Assembly: GCA_031549105.1 (NCBI GenBank)
Contig: JAVBQK010000069.1
Location: 65,023 to 129,022, forward strand
Origin: Avichristensenella sp031549105
GTDB lineage: Bacteria; Bacillota; Clostridia; Christensenellales; Aristaeellaceae
Direction: 5' to 3'
DNA: 64,000 nt
The notes under the pieces are model-generated. The model was not told where the DNA came from. It was given only the letters and a program-made list of their open reading frames with translations, and did no database searches. Every line of letters starts with the position of its first letter. The stretch's first letter is position 1. Below, piece by piece: positions 23,224 through 31,008 of the stretch. The translations under genes were made by a program, and so were the position numbers.

Positions 23224-24612
23224 CTACTTCACCACCACCCCGTTCACATACAGCTCGTAGCCGTTCGTCTCCACGCTGTCAAGGCTTCCTCCAAAGCCAG
23301 TGATATGCGCGTCGGCGGTCAGTGTCCAGGTGCTGTCCCCATCAAGCGTCACGGTAACCTGGCCCGCGTCGCCTTCCTGATTTATCGTGCCGGTGAAGGC
23401 ACTGCCGTTTAGCATCGTTAGGTTCAGGACCGATATTTCGTCCACGACGATCTCACCTTCCAGTATCTGGGCGCTCACCGTCATATCGCAGGTGCCGCCG
23501 TTCGCGCCTTGCTGGCCCCAGCCGCGGCTGCTGGTGTTGCCGGAGATTTGCATCAGGATGCCGTCATCCGCGGTTGTGATCGCCACGCCGGTCAGTTCGA
23601 TCGTGCAGGCCGTGTTGGTGACATAGAACGTATCGCCGCTGAGGGAGGTGATGCTGCCGCCGGTCATCGCAAAGTCGCTGCGGCCCACATCGGCGTCACC
23701 GGACATACTCTGGTAGATGAAAATCGTCTGTAGGTTGTCGCTATCCCCGCCGTTGGACTGGGTCATATTGCCGGTAACGTCGCAGTTGGTGAGTGTAACG
23801 GAGTTCTTGCCCTCGATGATCACGCCCTCGGAATGGTTGGCGGTCAGCGTCGCGTTTGCGACCGACACGGCTGCGGTACTGTAGACCGCCGGAGAGCCGA
23901 TGCCGTTGGTGATGTAGGTGCCGCCGTTCACGTTCATGGTTCCGCCGCCCCGGTCGGTGCGGATTGCGGCACTGGAGCCACCCTGCGTTTCAATATCCAG
24001 GTCGCTGGCATTGATCTCTCCGCCCCCCGCCAGCATGATGCCGCCGGAGTTGTTCTGCGTGGTGCGGATGATCGTGCCCGAAATGTTGATCTTTGCGCCG
24101 GTTCCGTAGGCGAACACCGCACTGGCGCCGCTGCCGTCGCTGGTGACGGTGCCGCCGGTCAGGGTCAGGGTCGCGTTATCCAGCGCAAGGATTCCGGAAT
24201 CGAGGCCGTAGAAGGAAGCCGCTTCACTGTTGGATGCATCGCCCGTCTTGGTGACGGTCAGGTCTGTCGCGGTGACGGTCGCGCCGTTTTCAATGCGCAG
24301 TGCATTCTCGTCATCGGCGGAAGATGTATAGGTTTCCGACTGGAGCGCTGCATCCTCGGTGATGGTGGTCGCGCCGGTGCCGGTGTTTACGGTGCTGGCA
24401 CCGCCGCCGAAGCCGCCTGCGCCACCAGGTGCGCCATCCGGCGGAGTACCGGTCGGCGGGGTTCCGCTGTCCTCAGGCATCGCGGGTGGGGCACTGTTTC
24501 CATCGGGCATTGCAGGCGGTGTACCCGCGCTCTCCGCATACGCGGTGATGGACCCAAGGGCCAGAACGGCCGCCAAAAACAAAACGATCACTTTTTTCAT
24601 ACTGTGCTTCAT
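23224..24612 (-). CDS. Secreted right-handed beta-helix protein with Pro-rich linker
   Basis: A 462-aa exported protein. Residues 1-28 are a signal peptide (VIVLFLAAVLALGSITAYAES). Residues 30-75 form a Pro/Gly/Met-rich linker with repeated PPAMPDG and GTPPDG units. From about 85 on there are many short repeats such as NGATVTATDLTVTKTG, NATLTLTGGTVTSDG and NSVTLTNCDVTGN, which are rungs of a parallel beta-helix resembling adhesins or polysaccharide-binding shells. No catalytic motif or sorting signal was seen. ATG at 24612 was chosen for the GCGAGGAGG just before it, although the spacing is tight; the next ATG at 24600 is an alternative. Confidence 0.75.
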   Translation of the reverse strand: MKHSMKKVIVLFLAAVLALGSITAYAESAGTPPAMPDGNSAPPAMPEDSGTPPTGTPPDGAPGGAGGFGGGASTVNTGTGATTITEDAALQSETYTSSADDENALRIENGATVTATDLTVTKTGDASNSEAASFYGLDSGILALDNATLTLTGGTVTSDGSGASAVFAYGTGAKINISGTIIRTTQNNSGGIMLAGGGEINASDLDIETQGGSSAAIRTDRGGGTMNVNGGTYITNGIGSPAVYSTAAVSVANATLTANHSEGVIIEGKNSVTLTNCDVTGNMTQSNGGDSDNLQTIFIYQSMSGDADVGRSDFAMTGGSITSLSGDTFYVTNTACTIELTGVAITTADDGILMQISGNTSSRGWGQQGANGGTCDMTVSAQILEGEIVVDEISVLNLTMLNGSAFTGTINQEGDAGQVTVTLDGDSTWTLTADAHITGFGGSLDSVETNGYELYVNGVVVK

Positions 24613-24723
24613 TGCCTCCTCGCTTGATGAGGGCAGTATAGCGCAGAACAAAGCATGCCGCGTGAAAGGTCTGTGAACGTTTGTAGAAAATAACGTGGAA
24701 ATGCGCAGCAGCAGTACAGGCTG

Positions 24724-26730
24724 TCAGTTCAGCCCGATTGCATCGATTTCTTTTCCAAATCTTGTAAGTGCCGCCTCGCGCATCAATTCGGCCTCATAAG
24801 CTCTCTGTGGGTCAGCCAGCAGCTGCCTAATCGCCTGCTGAGTTTCCTCCAGCAGCCTTACATCGCCGCCCAGCGCCGCGCCTGGCATCTCCGGTGCGCC
24901 GTGCTGCCGGGTACCGAACCATTCGCCCGGGCCGCGTTGCTCCAGGTCCTTTTGCGCAATGACGAAGCCATCCGTAGTGGAGACGAGTGCGTCCAGCCGC
25001 TCATTGGATGGGGCCATCAGGAAGCAGTAGCTTTCCGCCGCACCGCGCCCCACGCGCCCGCGCAGTTGGTGCAGCTGCGAGAGGCCAAACCGGTCCGCGT
25101 TTTCGATCACCATCACGCTGGCATTTGGTACGTCCACGCCGACCTCCACGACCGTCGTGGCGACCAGCACGTCCAGCTCGCCTCGCGAGAACCACGCGAG
25201 GATTTCTTCCTGTTCGACGCTCTTTTGCTTGCCGTGCACCAGCCCGACGCGCAGCGACGCGAGCGGGCCCGTGCGCAGTGTCTCGTACATCTGCTCGACG
25301 GACACGGCCTCGACCATCTCGCTCTCGGTCACCAGCGGGCAAACAATATACGCCTGGCGGCCCGCGGACGCCTGCGCGCGCAGAAAGCCGTAGAGGCCGT
25401 TTCGTTTCGCCTCCGGCACGATGTGCGTTTTGACCGGCGTGCGGCCGGGGGGAAGTTCATCCACGATGGACACGTTCAGATCGCCGAAGAGGATCAGCGA
25501 GAGCGTGCGCGGGATGGGCGTCGCGGACAGCACCAGCACGTTTGGCGCGGGGCTGCCCGCGGTCTTCTGGCCAAGCAACGTGCGCTGTCTGACGCCAAAG
25601 CGGTGCTGCTCGTCGGTGATGGCGAGCCCCAGGTTCTTATACGTGACACCTTCTGAAATGAGCGCGTGCGTGCCGATGATCACCTGCGCCTCGCCGGACG
25701 CGGCCCTCTCCTGCGCTTCGCGCCGGGCACGGGCGGGCATCTTGCCGGTGAGCAGCGCGCAGGTAATGCCCAGCGGCGCGAGCAATCGCTCCGCGGTGCG
25801 GATATGCTGCGCGGCCAGCACCTCAGTAGGCGCCATCAGCACGCCCTGGAATCCAGCCTTTGCTGCCAGGTACAGCGCCCCGAACGCGATCGCCGTCTTG
25901 CCGCAGCCTACATCACCTTGCACCAGTCGGGCCATCGGCGCGGGCGCAGCGAGGTCCTGGCGGATCTCGTCCAACACGCGCCGCTGCGCGCCGGTCGGCG
26001 CAAACGGCAACGACGCCCAGAACGCTTCCGCCGCCGCGTCATCCAGCGGGATGCGCGCGCCGTCGCCACTGCGCACGCGGAGGCCCTGGAGGTGCGTCTG
26101 GAACAGCGCCAGCTCCTCGAACGCGAGCCGCCGCCGGGCATCGGCCAGCGCCTCGTGCGAGGAGGGAAAGTGCGCCTGCCGCAGCGCGAACTGGCGCGGG
26201 CAGAGATTATAGCGATTCCTGAACGTCTCGGGCAGCACATCGTCGAACCGACCGGCGGAAAGCGCCGCGTCAATCAGCGTACGCATCGTCTTGGGCGGCA
26301 CGCTTTGCAGCGGCCGGTACACCGGTTGGATGCACGGCTCATCGACGATCGACGGGCTGACGCACAGCACCTGCCCTGTCTTCTGCCGCACGATGCGGCC
26401 ATAGAACCTTAGCCGCTTGCCGGTCGGCAGGTTCTTGGCCATCCACGGCGCGGAGAACCAGGTACACTTGATCGCACCCGAGCCATCGTTGATCGTCGCC
26501 GTCACATACACCCGGCCCTGTATCCGCACCGTGCGCGCCTGGCTTGCGACAATCCCCTCAAACGCCGCCTCCGTGCCGGGCCTGAGCATCCCTGTCGGCG
26601 TCAGCAGCGTGGTATCCCGGTACCCTACGGGCAGCCTCTCCACCAACTGTTCGGGCGCAAAAAGACCCGCCTCCTCCAGTGCGGAGCGGCGGGCTGGCCC
26701 AACCCCTTTGACATCGTTCCAGGTTAGCAT
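24724..26730 (-). CDS. recG: ATP-dependent DNA helicase RecG
   Basis: A 668-aa helicase that remodels stalled forks and Holliday junctions. The N-terminal wedge domain has an OB fold (ATINDGSGAIKCTWF). The helicase core has Walker A GDVGCGKTAIAF near residues 272-283, ITDEQHRFGVRQR (DEQH variant of DEAH, normal for RecG), LVLSATPIPRTL, ATTVVEVGVDVPNA and QLRGRVGRGAAESYC. Length is normal. ATG at 26730 with AAAGGA upstream was chosen; the open frame continues upstream only through the palindrome repeat. It follows yloU-yloV as in many Bacillota. Confidence 0.96.
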   Translation of the reverse strand: MLTWNDVKGVGPARRSALEEAGLFAPEQLVERLPVGYRDTTLLTPTGMLRPGTEAAFEGIVASQARTVRIQGRVYVTATINDGSGAIKCTWFSAPWMAKNLPTGKRLRFYGRIVRQKTGQVLCVSPSIVDEPCIQPVYRPLQSVPPKTMRTLIDAALSAGRFDDVLPETFRNRYNLCPRQFALRQAHFPSSHEALADARRRLAFEELALFQTHLQGLRVRSGDGARIPLDDAAAEAFWASLPFAPTGAQRRVLDEIRQDLAAPAPMARLVQGDVGCGKTAIAFGALYLAAKAGFQGVLMAPTEVLAAQHIRTAERLLAPLGITCALLTGKMPARARREAQERAASGEAQVIIGTHALISEGVTYKNLGLAITDEQHRFGVRQRTLLGQKTAGSPAPNVLVLSATPIPRTLSLILFGDLNVSIVDELPPGRTPVKTHIVPEAKRNGLYGFLRAQASAGRQAYIVCPLVTESEMVEAVSVEQMYETLRTGPLASLRVGLVHGKQKSVEQEEILAWFSRGELDVLVATTVVEVGVDVPNASVMVIENADRFGLSQLHQLRGRVGRGAAESYCFLMAPSNERLDALVSTTDGFVIAQKDLEQRGPGEWFGTRQHGAPEMPGAALGGDVRLLEETQQAIRQLLADPQRAYEAELMREAALTRFGKEIDAIGLN

Positions 26731-26754
26731 GGGCTGTCCTTTCGGGGAGGAACG

Positions 26755-26848
26755 GGGAGGAACGCCAGGGGGACGCTGTCCCCCTGGACCCCCTGCCAGG
26801 AGGCCCGCCTCCTGGACCTCCGACATTTCGCCTCACGGCGGGAGGGGT
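26755..26848. repeat. Mosaic intergenic palindrome element, copy 4, inside an operon
   Basis: GAACG, CCAGGGGGAC/GTCCCCCTGG (26765-26787), ACCCCCTG, CCAGGAGGC/GCCTCCTGG (26796-26815), then ACCTCCGACATTTCGCCTCA and CGGCGGG. It occupies the whole gap between the yloV stop (26858) and the recG ribosome binding site, so a read-through transcript would carry two stable hairpins there. Its layout matches copy 3a closely. Confidence 0.85.
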
Positions 26849-26857
26849 AATCTATCC

Positions 26858-28492
26858 TTATTCTACTGACAGAATATAGCTGTAGACGGGTTGGCCCCCG
26901 GCGTGCATTTCTACATCGCACAGGTCGTATTGTTCGGCGAACTCGTCGGCGAGGGTGCGCGCTTCTTCTTCATCCGCGCCTTCCCCATAGAAGACGGTGA
27001 TGAGGGAGTTTTCGTCGGTCACCAGCATCTCCATCAGTTTAACGGCAACGTCGTAGGCGCTCTTGTCGCAGACGGATATCTTGCCGTTGTACAGGCCTAT
27101 GAAGTCGCCCTCATGGATTGTCAGGTCTTCGAACTTGGAATCGCGGATTGCGACCGTGATCATACCGCTCTTGACACGTTCGGCCGCCTCGGTCATGTTG
27201 CGGACGTTCTCTTCGGGCGGTAGGTCTGGCTGGCAGGCGATCACCCCGGCGACGCCCATCGCCACGTTCTTCGTGGGAATGACGTACGCGGCACACTTGG
27301 AAACCTCCGCCGCCTGCTGTGCTGCCAGGATCACGTTGGAGTTGTTGGGGAAGATAAAAACTGTTTTTGCGTGCACGCCGTCTATCGCGCTGACGAGATC
27401 TTCGATACTCGGGTTCATCGTTTGCCCGCCGTCGACAATGCAGTCGACGCCCAGCTCCGTGAAAATCGCGGAGAAACCTTCCCCCAGCGATACGGCGACC
27501 ATGCCCGCTTCTTTATCGGGCTGCTTCTCGGCCTGGGCGCGCTGCCGCTCGCGGCGCTGCTCTACCATGTTTTCAATCTTCAGGTTGATCAGTTCGCCCA
27601 GCGCCAGCGCCGCCTGCAGTGCCTTGCCCGGGTCATTGGTGTGCACGTGCACCTTCACCAGCGTCAGGTCGCCGACGACCAGCACGCAGTCGCCGATGCG
27701 GTTGAGCTTGCGGCGGAAGGTGGCGATGTCGTCATCGGTGGCGGTGGGCAGCAGGTTCTGGATGAGGAACTCGGTACAGTAGGCGTAGCGGATATCGCCG
27801 ATGGCATCGTGGTCATCGTCAAAGGACGCCTCACCGTCGCTGCTCATGCCGATGGGGGACTTGGGGATTTCTTCGCCCAGCAGCACCGCGTTCATGCCCG
27901 CGTAGATCAGCAGCAGGCCGCGCCCGCCCGCATCCACGACACCGGCCTGCTTCAGCGCGGGCAGCATCTCGGGTGTGCGCCTCAGGATGCTCTCCCCCGA
28001 GGAGAGGATCACGCGAAACAGCGCCTCCAGGTCATTGGGGTCTTTTTTTGCCTGCACCTCGGCGCTCTCGGCCACCACGCGTGCAACAGTCAGGATGGTG
28101 CCCTCCTTGGGCTTCATCATGGCCTTGTACGCCGTCTCCGCGCCGGACTTGAGCGCCCGGGCGAACACCTGCGGGGTGACCTCTGCCTCGCCTGCAACGC
28201 CGCGGGCAAAGCCACGGAACAGCTGCGAGAGGATGACGCCGGAGTTGCCGCGCGCGCCGCGCAGCGCGCCTTTGGCTACGGCCTCGGCCGCCTCGTCCGC
28301 GCGGTTCAGTTCTTTTGTGTTCAGCTCCTTAACGGCCGCCATGACCGTCAGGCTCATGTTGGTTCCCGTGTCGCCATCCGGGACGGGGAAGACATTCAGC
28401 GCGTCGACCGCCTCCCGGTTTTGTTCAAGCAAGGCCGCTCCCGCCATCAGCATTTCGCGAAAGAGCAGGCCGTCCATTTTTGACTGCGCCAA
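26858..28492 (-). CDS. yloV: DAK2-domain kinase, FakA/YloV family
   Basis: A 544-aa protein with an N-terminal DhaL-like ATP-binding domain (DALNVFPVPDGDTGTNMSLT near residues 30-49, then LRGARGNSGVILSQLFRGF) and a C-terminal domain like that of FakA, the ATP-binding subunit of fatty acid kinase, which phosphorylates fatty acids held by a FakB/DegV protein. The middle holds DAGGRGLLLIYAGMNAVL. A TTG start at 28492 was chosen: AAGGAGG lies 9 bases upstream and the resulting N-terminus lines up with known YloV proteins. The ATG at 28477 has no site. No FakB gene adjoins it. Confidence 0.9.
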   Translation of the reverse strand: MAQSKMDGLLFREMLMAGAALLEQNREAVDALNVFPVPDGDTGTNMSLTVMAAVKELNTKELNRADEAAEAVAKGALRGARGNSGVILSQLFRGFARGVAGEAEVTPQVFARALKSGAETAYKAMMKPKEGTILTVARVVAESAEVQAKKDPNDLEALFRVILSSGESILRRTPEMLPALKQAGVVDAGGRGLLLIYAGMNAVLLGEEIPKSPIGMSSDGEASFDDDHDAIGDIRYAYCTEFLIQNLLPTATDDDIATFRRKLNRIGDCVLVVGDLTLVKVHVHTNDPGKALQAALALGELINLKIENMVEQRRERQRAQAEKQPDKEAGMVAVSLGEGFSAIFTELGVDCIVDGGQTMNPSIEDLVSAIDGVHAKTVFIFPNNSNVILAAQQAAEVSKCAAYVIPTKNVAMGVAGVIACQPDLPPEENVRNMTEAAERVKSGMITVAIRDSKFEDLTIHEGDFIGLYNGKISVCDKSAYDVAVKLMEMLVTDENSLITVFYGEGADEEEARTLADEFAEQYDLCDVEMHAGGQPVYSYILSVE

Positions 28493-28514
28493 GGTTGGAC
28501 GCCTCCTTTGGTAT

Positions 28515-28868
28515 TTAAATGCGAATGCCTTCGACGGAGATGTTGATGCGGCGCACCTTTGCGCCGGCCATGCTTTCCAGCTTGTACTTGACGGTTTCGA
28601 TGATGGTCTTGGAGACCGCGACGATCGAAATGCCGTACTCGACGACGACGTACAGGTCGACATCCAGGCTGCCGTCCTCGGCCAGCTTGATGGCGACGCC
28701 TCTTGTTAGATTCTCACGGCCAAGCCATTCCACAATACCATCCTTGGCGCGCTTGGACGACATGGCCACGATGCCATAGCATTCCAGCGCCGCGTACCCC
28801 GCCATGCGGAGCAGCACATCCTCGGTGATGTGAATGGTGCCCAAATCGTTGGTGATTTTGCACTCCAT
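28515..28868 (-). CDS. yloU: Asp23/Gls24 family envelope stress protein, YloU type
   Basis: A 117-aa protein of the Asp23 family. It shows the typical run MECKITNDLGTIHITEDVL, VAMSSKRAKDGIVEWLGREN, VDLYVVVEYGISI and SKTIIETVKYKLE. Family members associate with the envelope or act as adaptors; YloU is usually encoded beside yloV. The ribosome binding site AAGGAGG is strong. It is first in the yloU-yloV-recG operon. rpmB, often found upstream in other Bacillota, is not seen here. Confidence 0.93.
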   Translation of the reverse strand: MECKITNDLGTIHITEDVLLRMAGYAALECYGIVAMSSKRAKDGIVEWLGRENLTRGVAIKLAEDGSLDVDLYVVVEYGISIVAVSKTIIETVKYKLESMAGAKVRRINISVEGIRI

Positions 28869-28892
28869 ACGGGTTGTCCTCCTTCAGGAAAT

Positions 28893-28916
28893 GGGCAGGC
28901 TTACGCCTGCATGCCC
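28893..28916 (-). other. Leader hairpin of the yloU operon
   Basis: GGGCAGGC pairs with GCCTGC and ATGCCC across a TTAC loop. It is located between the promoter and the yloU ribosome binding site. Function unknown; it may affect translation initiation or mRNA stability. Confidence 0.4.
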
Positions 28917-28922
28917 AGTCTT

Positions 28923-28951
28923 AGTATACGCTTTTTTTTCATCTGATGCAA
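28923..28951 (-). promoter_or_regulatory. Sigma-A type promoter of the yloU-yloV-recG operon
   Basis: On the minus strand, TTGCAT, a 17-base spacer rich in A residues, and TATACT. Confidence 0.75.
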
Positions 28952-28956
28952 CTATT

Positions 28957-29112
28957 GCCCTGACCGTATTGTTTTTGAGGGATCAGGGCGAGTGATTTTT
29001 CGTCCAGCAAGGAGCCGGAGCGAGGCGTAGCCGGCAGCTACGTCGAGCGGAGGGCGACGCCGCAGGGCGGAAAATGATCCGCTCTGAATCTCAAAAATAA
29101 TGCGGTCAGAGC
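28957..29112. repeat. Foldback element of about 155 bp with long imperfect terminal inverted repeats
   Basis: The left end CTGACCGTATTGTTTTTGAG (from 28960) is complementary to the right end CTCAAAAATAATGCGGTCAG (to 29109), with a few mismatches. The interior holds GGATCAGGGCGAGTGATTTT near the left and a matching GGCGGAAAATGATCCGCTC near the right, plus GGAGCCGG and GTAGCCGGCAGCTACG stems. No open frame of note crosses it. It resembles a MITE or a structured RNA gene; only one copy is in the window. The rest of the 466-base gap (28869-29334) holds only the two flanking promoters. Confidence 0.65.
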
Positions 29113-29277
29113 ACTAGTGGTCCATCTATGGAAATATCGCTGGGAGGTCAATGCTTTTTGATGGGTCTGTTGTCGGGCTACTGTGAGCATGGTACAGCAG
29201 ACTGCGTTTGCCTCTGCCCATTGCGGCAGCTGCGGCGACGGTTCGGCCCTTTATTTGCATGGTTCATAACCCGCCCG

Positions 29278-29306
29278 TTTACAGCCAATCCCAAACATGC
29301 TATACT
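29278..29306 (+). promoter_or_regulatory. Sigma-A type promoter of the 527-aa secreted protein
   Basis: TTTACA (29278-29283), a 17-base spacer and TATACT (29301-29306), 28 bases before the start codon. Confidence 0.75.
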
Positions 29307-29334
29307 ATGATCACTAACGTAAAGGAGTAACACT

Positions 29335-30918
29335 ATGCAGACTAAAAGAACACTTGCGACGCTGCTGGCCGTCTTTCTTCTGCTGGCGCAACTGACTACC
29401 GCGCTGGCCGAGGCGCCAGCCCCCGCCGCCGCCCAGCCTCTGATGGGGCGTGAAATCCGCACCACCACCGGCCTCACCTACCACGAGAATCCGCTGGTAG
29501 ACGAAGCGACCAACGCGACGCTCAAGGCGCTGATTGACTCCGTGAAGCTTTACAGCCGCGTGATGCAGCTGGATGATGACGAGGGCTACGGCGAGCTTTC
29601 GATGGCCTTCAACGAGGCAGAAGCCGCCTCTGTCCAGTATGTGCAGGAAGAAGACTGCCTCTACATCATCTCCCCGCTGCTGCCCAGCCCCGTCGCCGTC
29701 AAGCGGGACGAGATGGATGTGCTGATGGCGAACCTGCAGGCCTATCTGGGCGAGAACACGGACATGACCGTGGACATGGCCGCCGTCACACCGGCCGGCA
29801 ATGTGAACTTGGATTTCGATGCGCTGATGGCGAGCATCGATGAAGAAGCCATGGCCTCCATGAACGCCGCAATGGAAGAATGGGCCGCGACCTACCTGTC
29901 GGCCGAACTGTACGCGGAGGAGCCGCTGGAGTCCATGCTGGGCCTGGACGCCACCACCGCGACCATTTATGAGCTCAGGGCCCCCGCGCTGGAAGCGCTG
30001 ATGGACGTGTTCATGCCCATCTTCTCCGATTTTGACGCCTACTGGACCGAGTACTATGGCATGATCACCCAGATGCCCGAGCTGGAAAGCGAACTGCCGC
30101 CGCTGGATGAGTTCATGCAGATGGTGCACTCCATCCCTACCGCGTTTGAAGATGAAGCCATCGTGGGCGAGGACTTCGTCGCCTACCATGCCGCGTGCAT
30201 GGATAAGGACGGCAACCCCTCCGTCAACATCGCGCACATCTACTGCCCCGCCGATGAAGATGGCGTAGGTGAGTTTGAGTTCTACACCGAGTGGAGTGCT
30301 GCCGGTGATCAGGCGATCGTCTCGATCTACATTGATGGTGCCACCATCACGCTGAATCTGATGATGCCGGAAGAAACCGTCACCGAAATTGAGGACGGCC
30401 AGATCATCCAGAAGACGTTCCGCGCCATTCTGGGTCTGAACGCCGATGGCGAAGAGACCTACTTTGCGATAGACGCGGCTTCCGCGAAGACCGTCAAGAG
30501 CAACATCACCGACACCGACGTGGAAGTGATCTTCAGCGTGAGCGACGGCGAAGAAGCCTATGTGCTGGATGTGCTCGCCTGCAGCACCCTCACCGCCGAG
30601 GGCGAGGACTACACCTCCCACACGGTCGTTGATATCGCCTTTGGCACGGGCGAGGAAATGTTCGACCTGTTCACCATAGACCAGATCGTTAAGACCCGTG
30701 AACCGCAGGGCGCGCCGTTTAACCCCGCCAGCGACATCCTGTTCTTCTTCCCGGGCAGCCTGGATGAAGATGCGTTTGCCGACTGGGTCAGCGATGAAGT
30801 GATGATGAGCATCACCGAGCAGATGTTCGTGATCCTCGCTGCGCTACCCGAGGAAGTGCTGGCCGCCTTCATGCCTGTCGAGGGTGTGATAGAGGGAGAG
30901 GCCATCATCGCGCCGTAA
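29335..30918 (+). CDS. Secreted acidic protein of unknown function, 527 aa
   Basis: Residues 1-26 are a signal peptide (LATLLAVFLLLAQLTTALAEA) without a lipobox cysteine. The mature protein is very acidic, with many EE and DD pairs, and rich in Ala, Met and Thr. It mixes helical stretches (LMASIDEEAMASMNAAMEEW) with beta-rich stretches towards the C-terminus (VEVIFSVSDGEEAYVLDVLA). No catalytic or anchoring motif was seen and no family was recognised. AAAGGAG precedes the ATG. It is monocistronic with its own promoter and terminator. Confidence 0.75.
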   Translation: MQTKRTLATLLAVFLLLAQLTTALAEAPAPAAAQPLMGREIRTTTGLTYHENPLVDEATNATLKALIDSVKLYSRVMQLDDDEGYGELSMAFNEAEAASVQYVQEEDCLYIISPLLPSPVAVKRDEMDVLMANLQAYLGENTDMTVDMAAVTPAGNVNLDFDALMASIDEEAMASMNAAMEEWAATYLSAELYAEEPLESMLGLDATTATIYELRAPALEALMDVFMPIFSDFDAYWTEYYGMITQMPELESELPPLDEFMQMVHSIPTAFEDEAIVGEDFVAYHAACMDKDGNPSVNIAHIYCPADEDGVGEFEFYTEWSAAGDQAIVSIYIDGATITLNLMMPEETVTEIEDGQIIQKTFRAILGLNADGEETYFAIDAASAKTVKSNITDTDVEVIFSVSDGEEAYVLDVLACSTLTAEGEDYTSHTVVDIAFGTGEEMFDLFTIDQIVKTREPQGAPFNPASDILFFFPGSLDEDAFADWVSDEVMMSITEQMFVILAALPEEVLAAFMPVEGVIEGEAIIAP

Positions 30919-30947
30919 CCACGAAGGTTAACCCTAGCGTACAACAC

Positions 30948-30978
30948 AAGGAGCGTCCGGTTTTCCGGGCGCTCCTTT
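30948..30978 (+). terminator. Intrinsic terminator after the 527-aa secreted protein
   Basis: AAGGAGCG..CCGG pairs with CCGG..CGCTCCTT around a TTTT loop. A short TTT follows. It may also help the convergent regulator gene, whose stop is 30 bases away. Confidence 0.75.
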
Positions 30979-31008
30979 GCTGTGCCTAGTAGTCTACAAA
31001 GCGCCCAT

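Noticed and set aside
26731..26826. N-terminal extension of recG reading through the palindrome repeat
   Set aside because: The extra residues are translated repeat sequence with no ribosome binding site, and ATG at 26730 has AAAGGA and matches the normal RecG start.
28957..29112. Insertion sequence with transposase
   Set aside because: The element is far too short and has no coding frame; only a MITE-like or RNA interpretation remains.
29128..29310. 60-codon open frame before the 527-aa gene
   Set aside because: No ribosome binding site; it overlaps the promoter of the following gene and shows no recognisable protein features.
29314..30621. Minus-strand open frame of 435 codons
   Set aside because: Antisense shadow of the 527-aa secreted protein, with His/Gly/Val-rich composition and no ribosome binding site.
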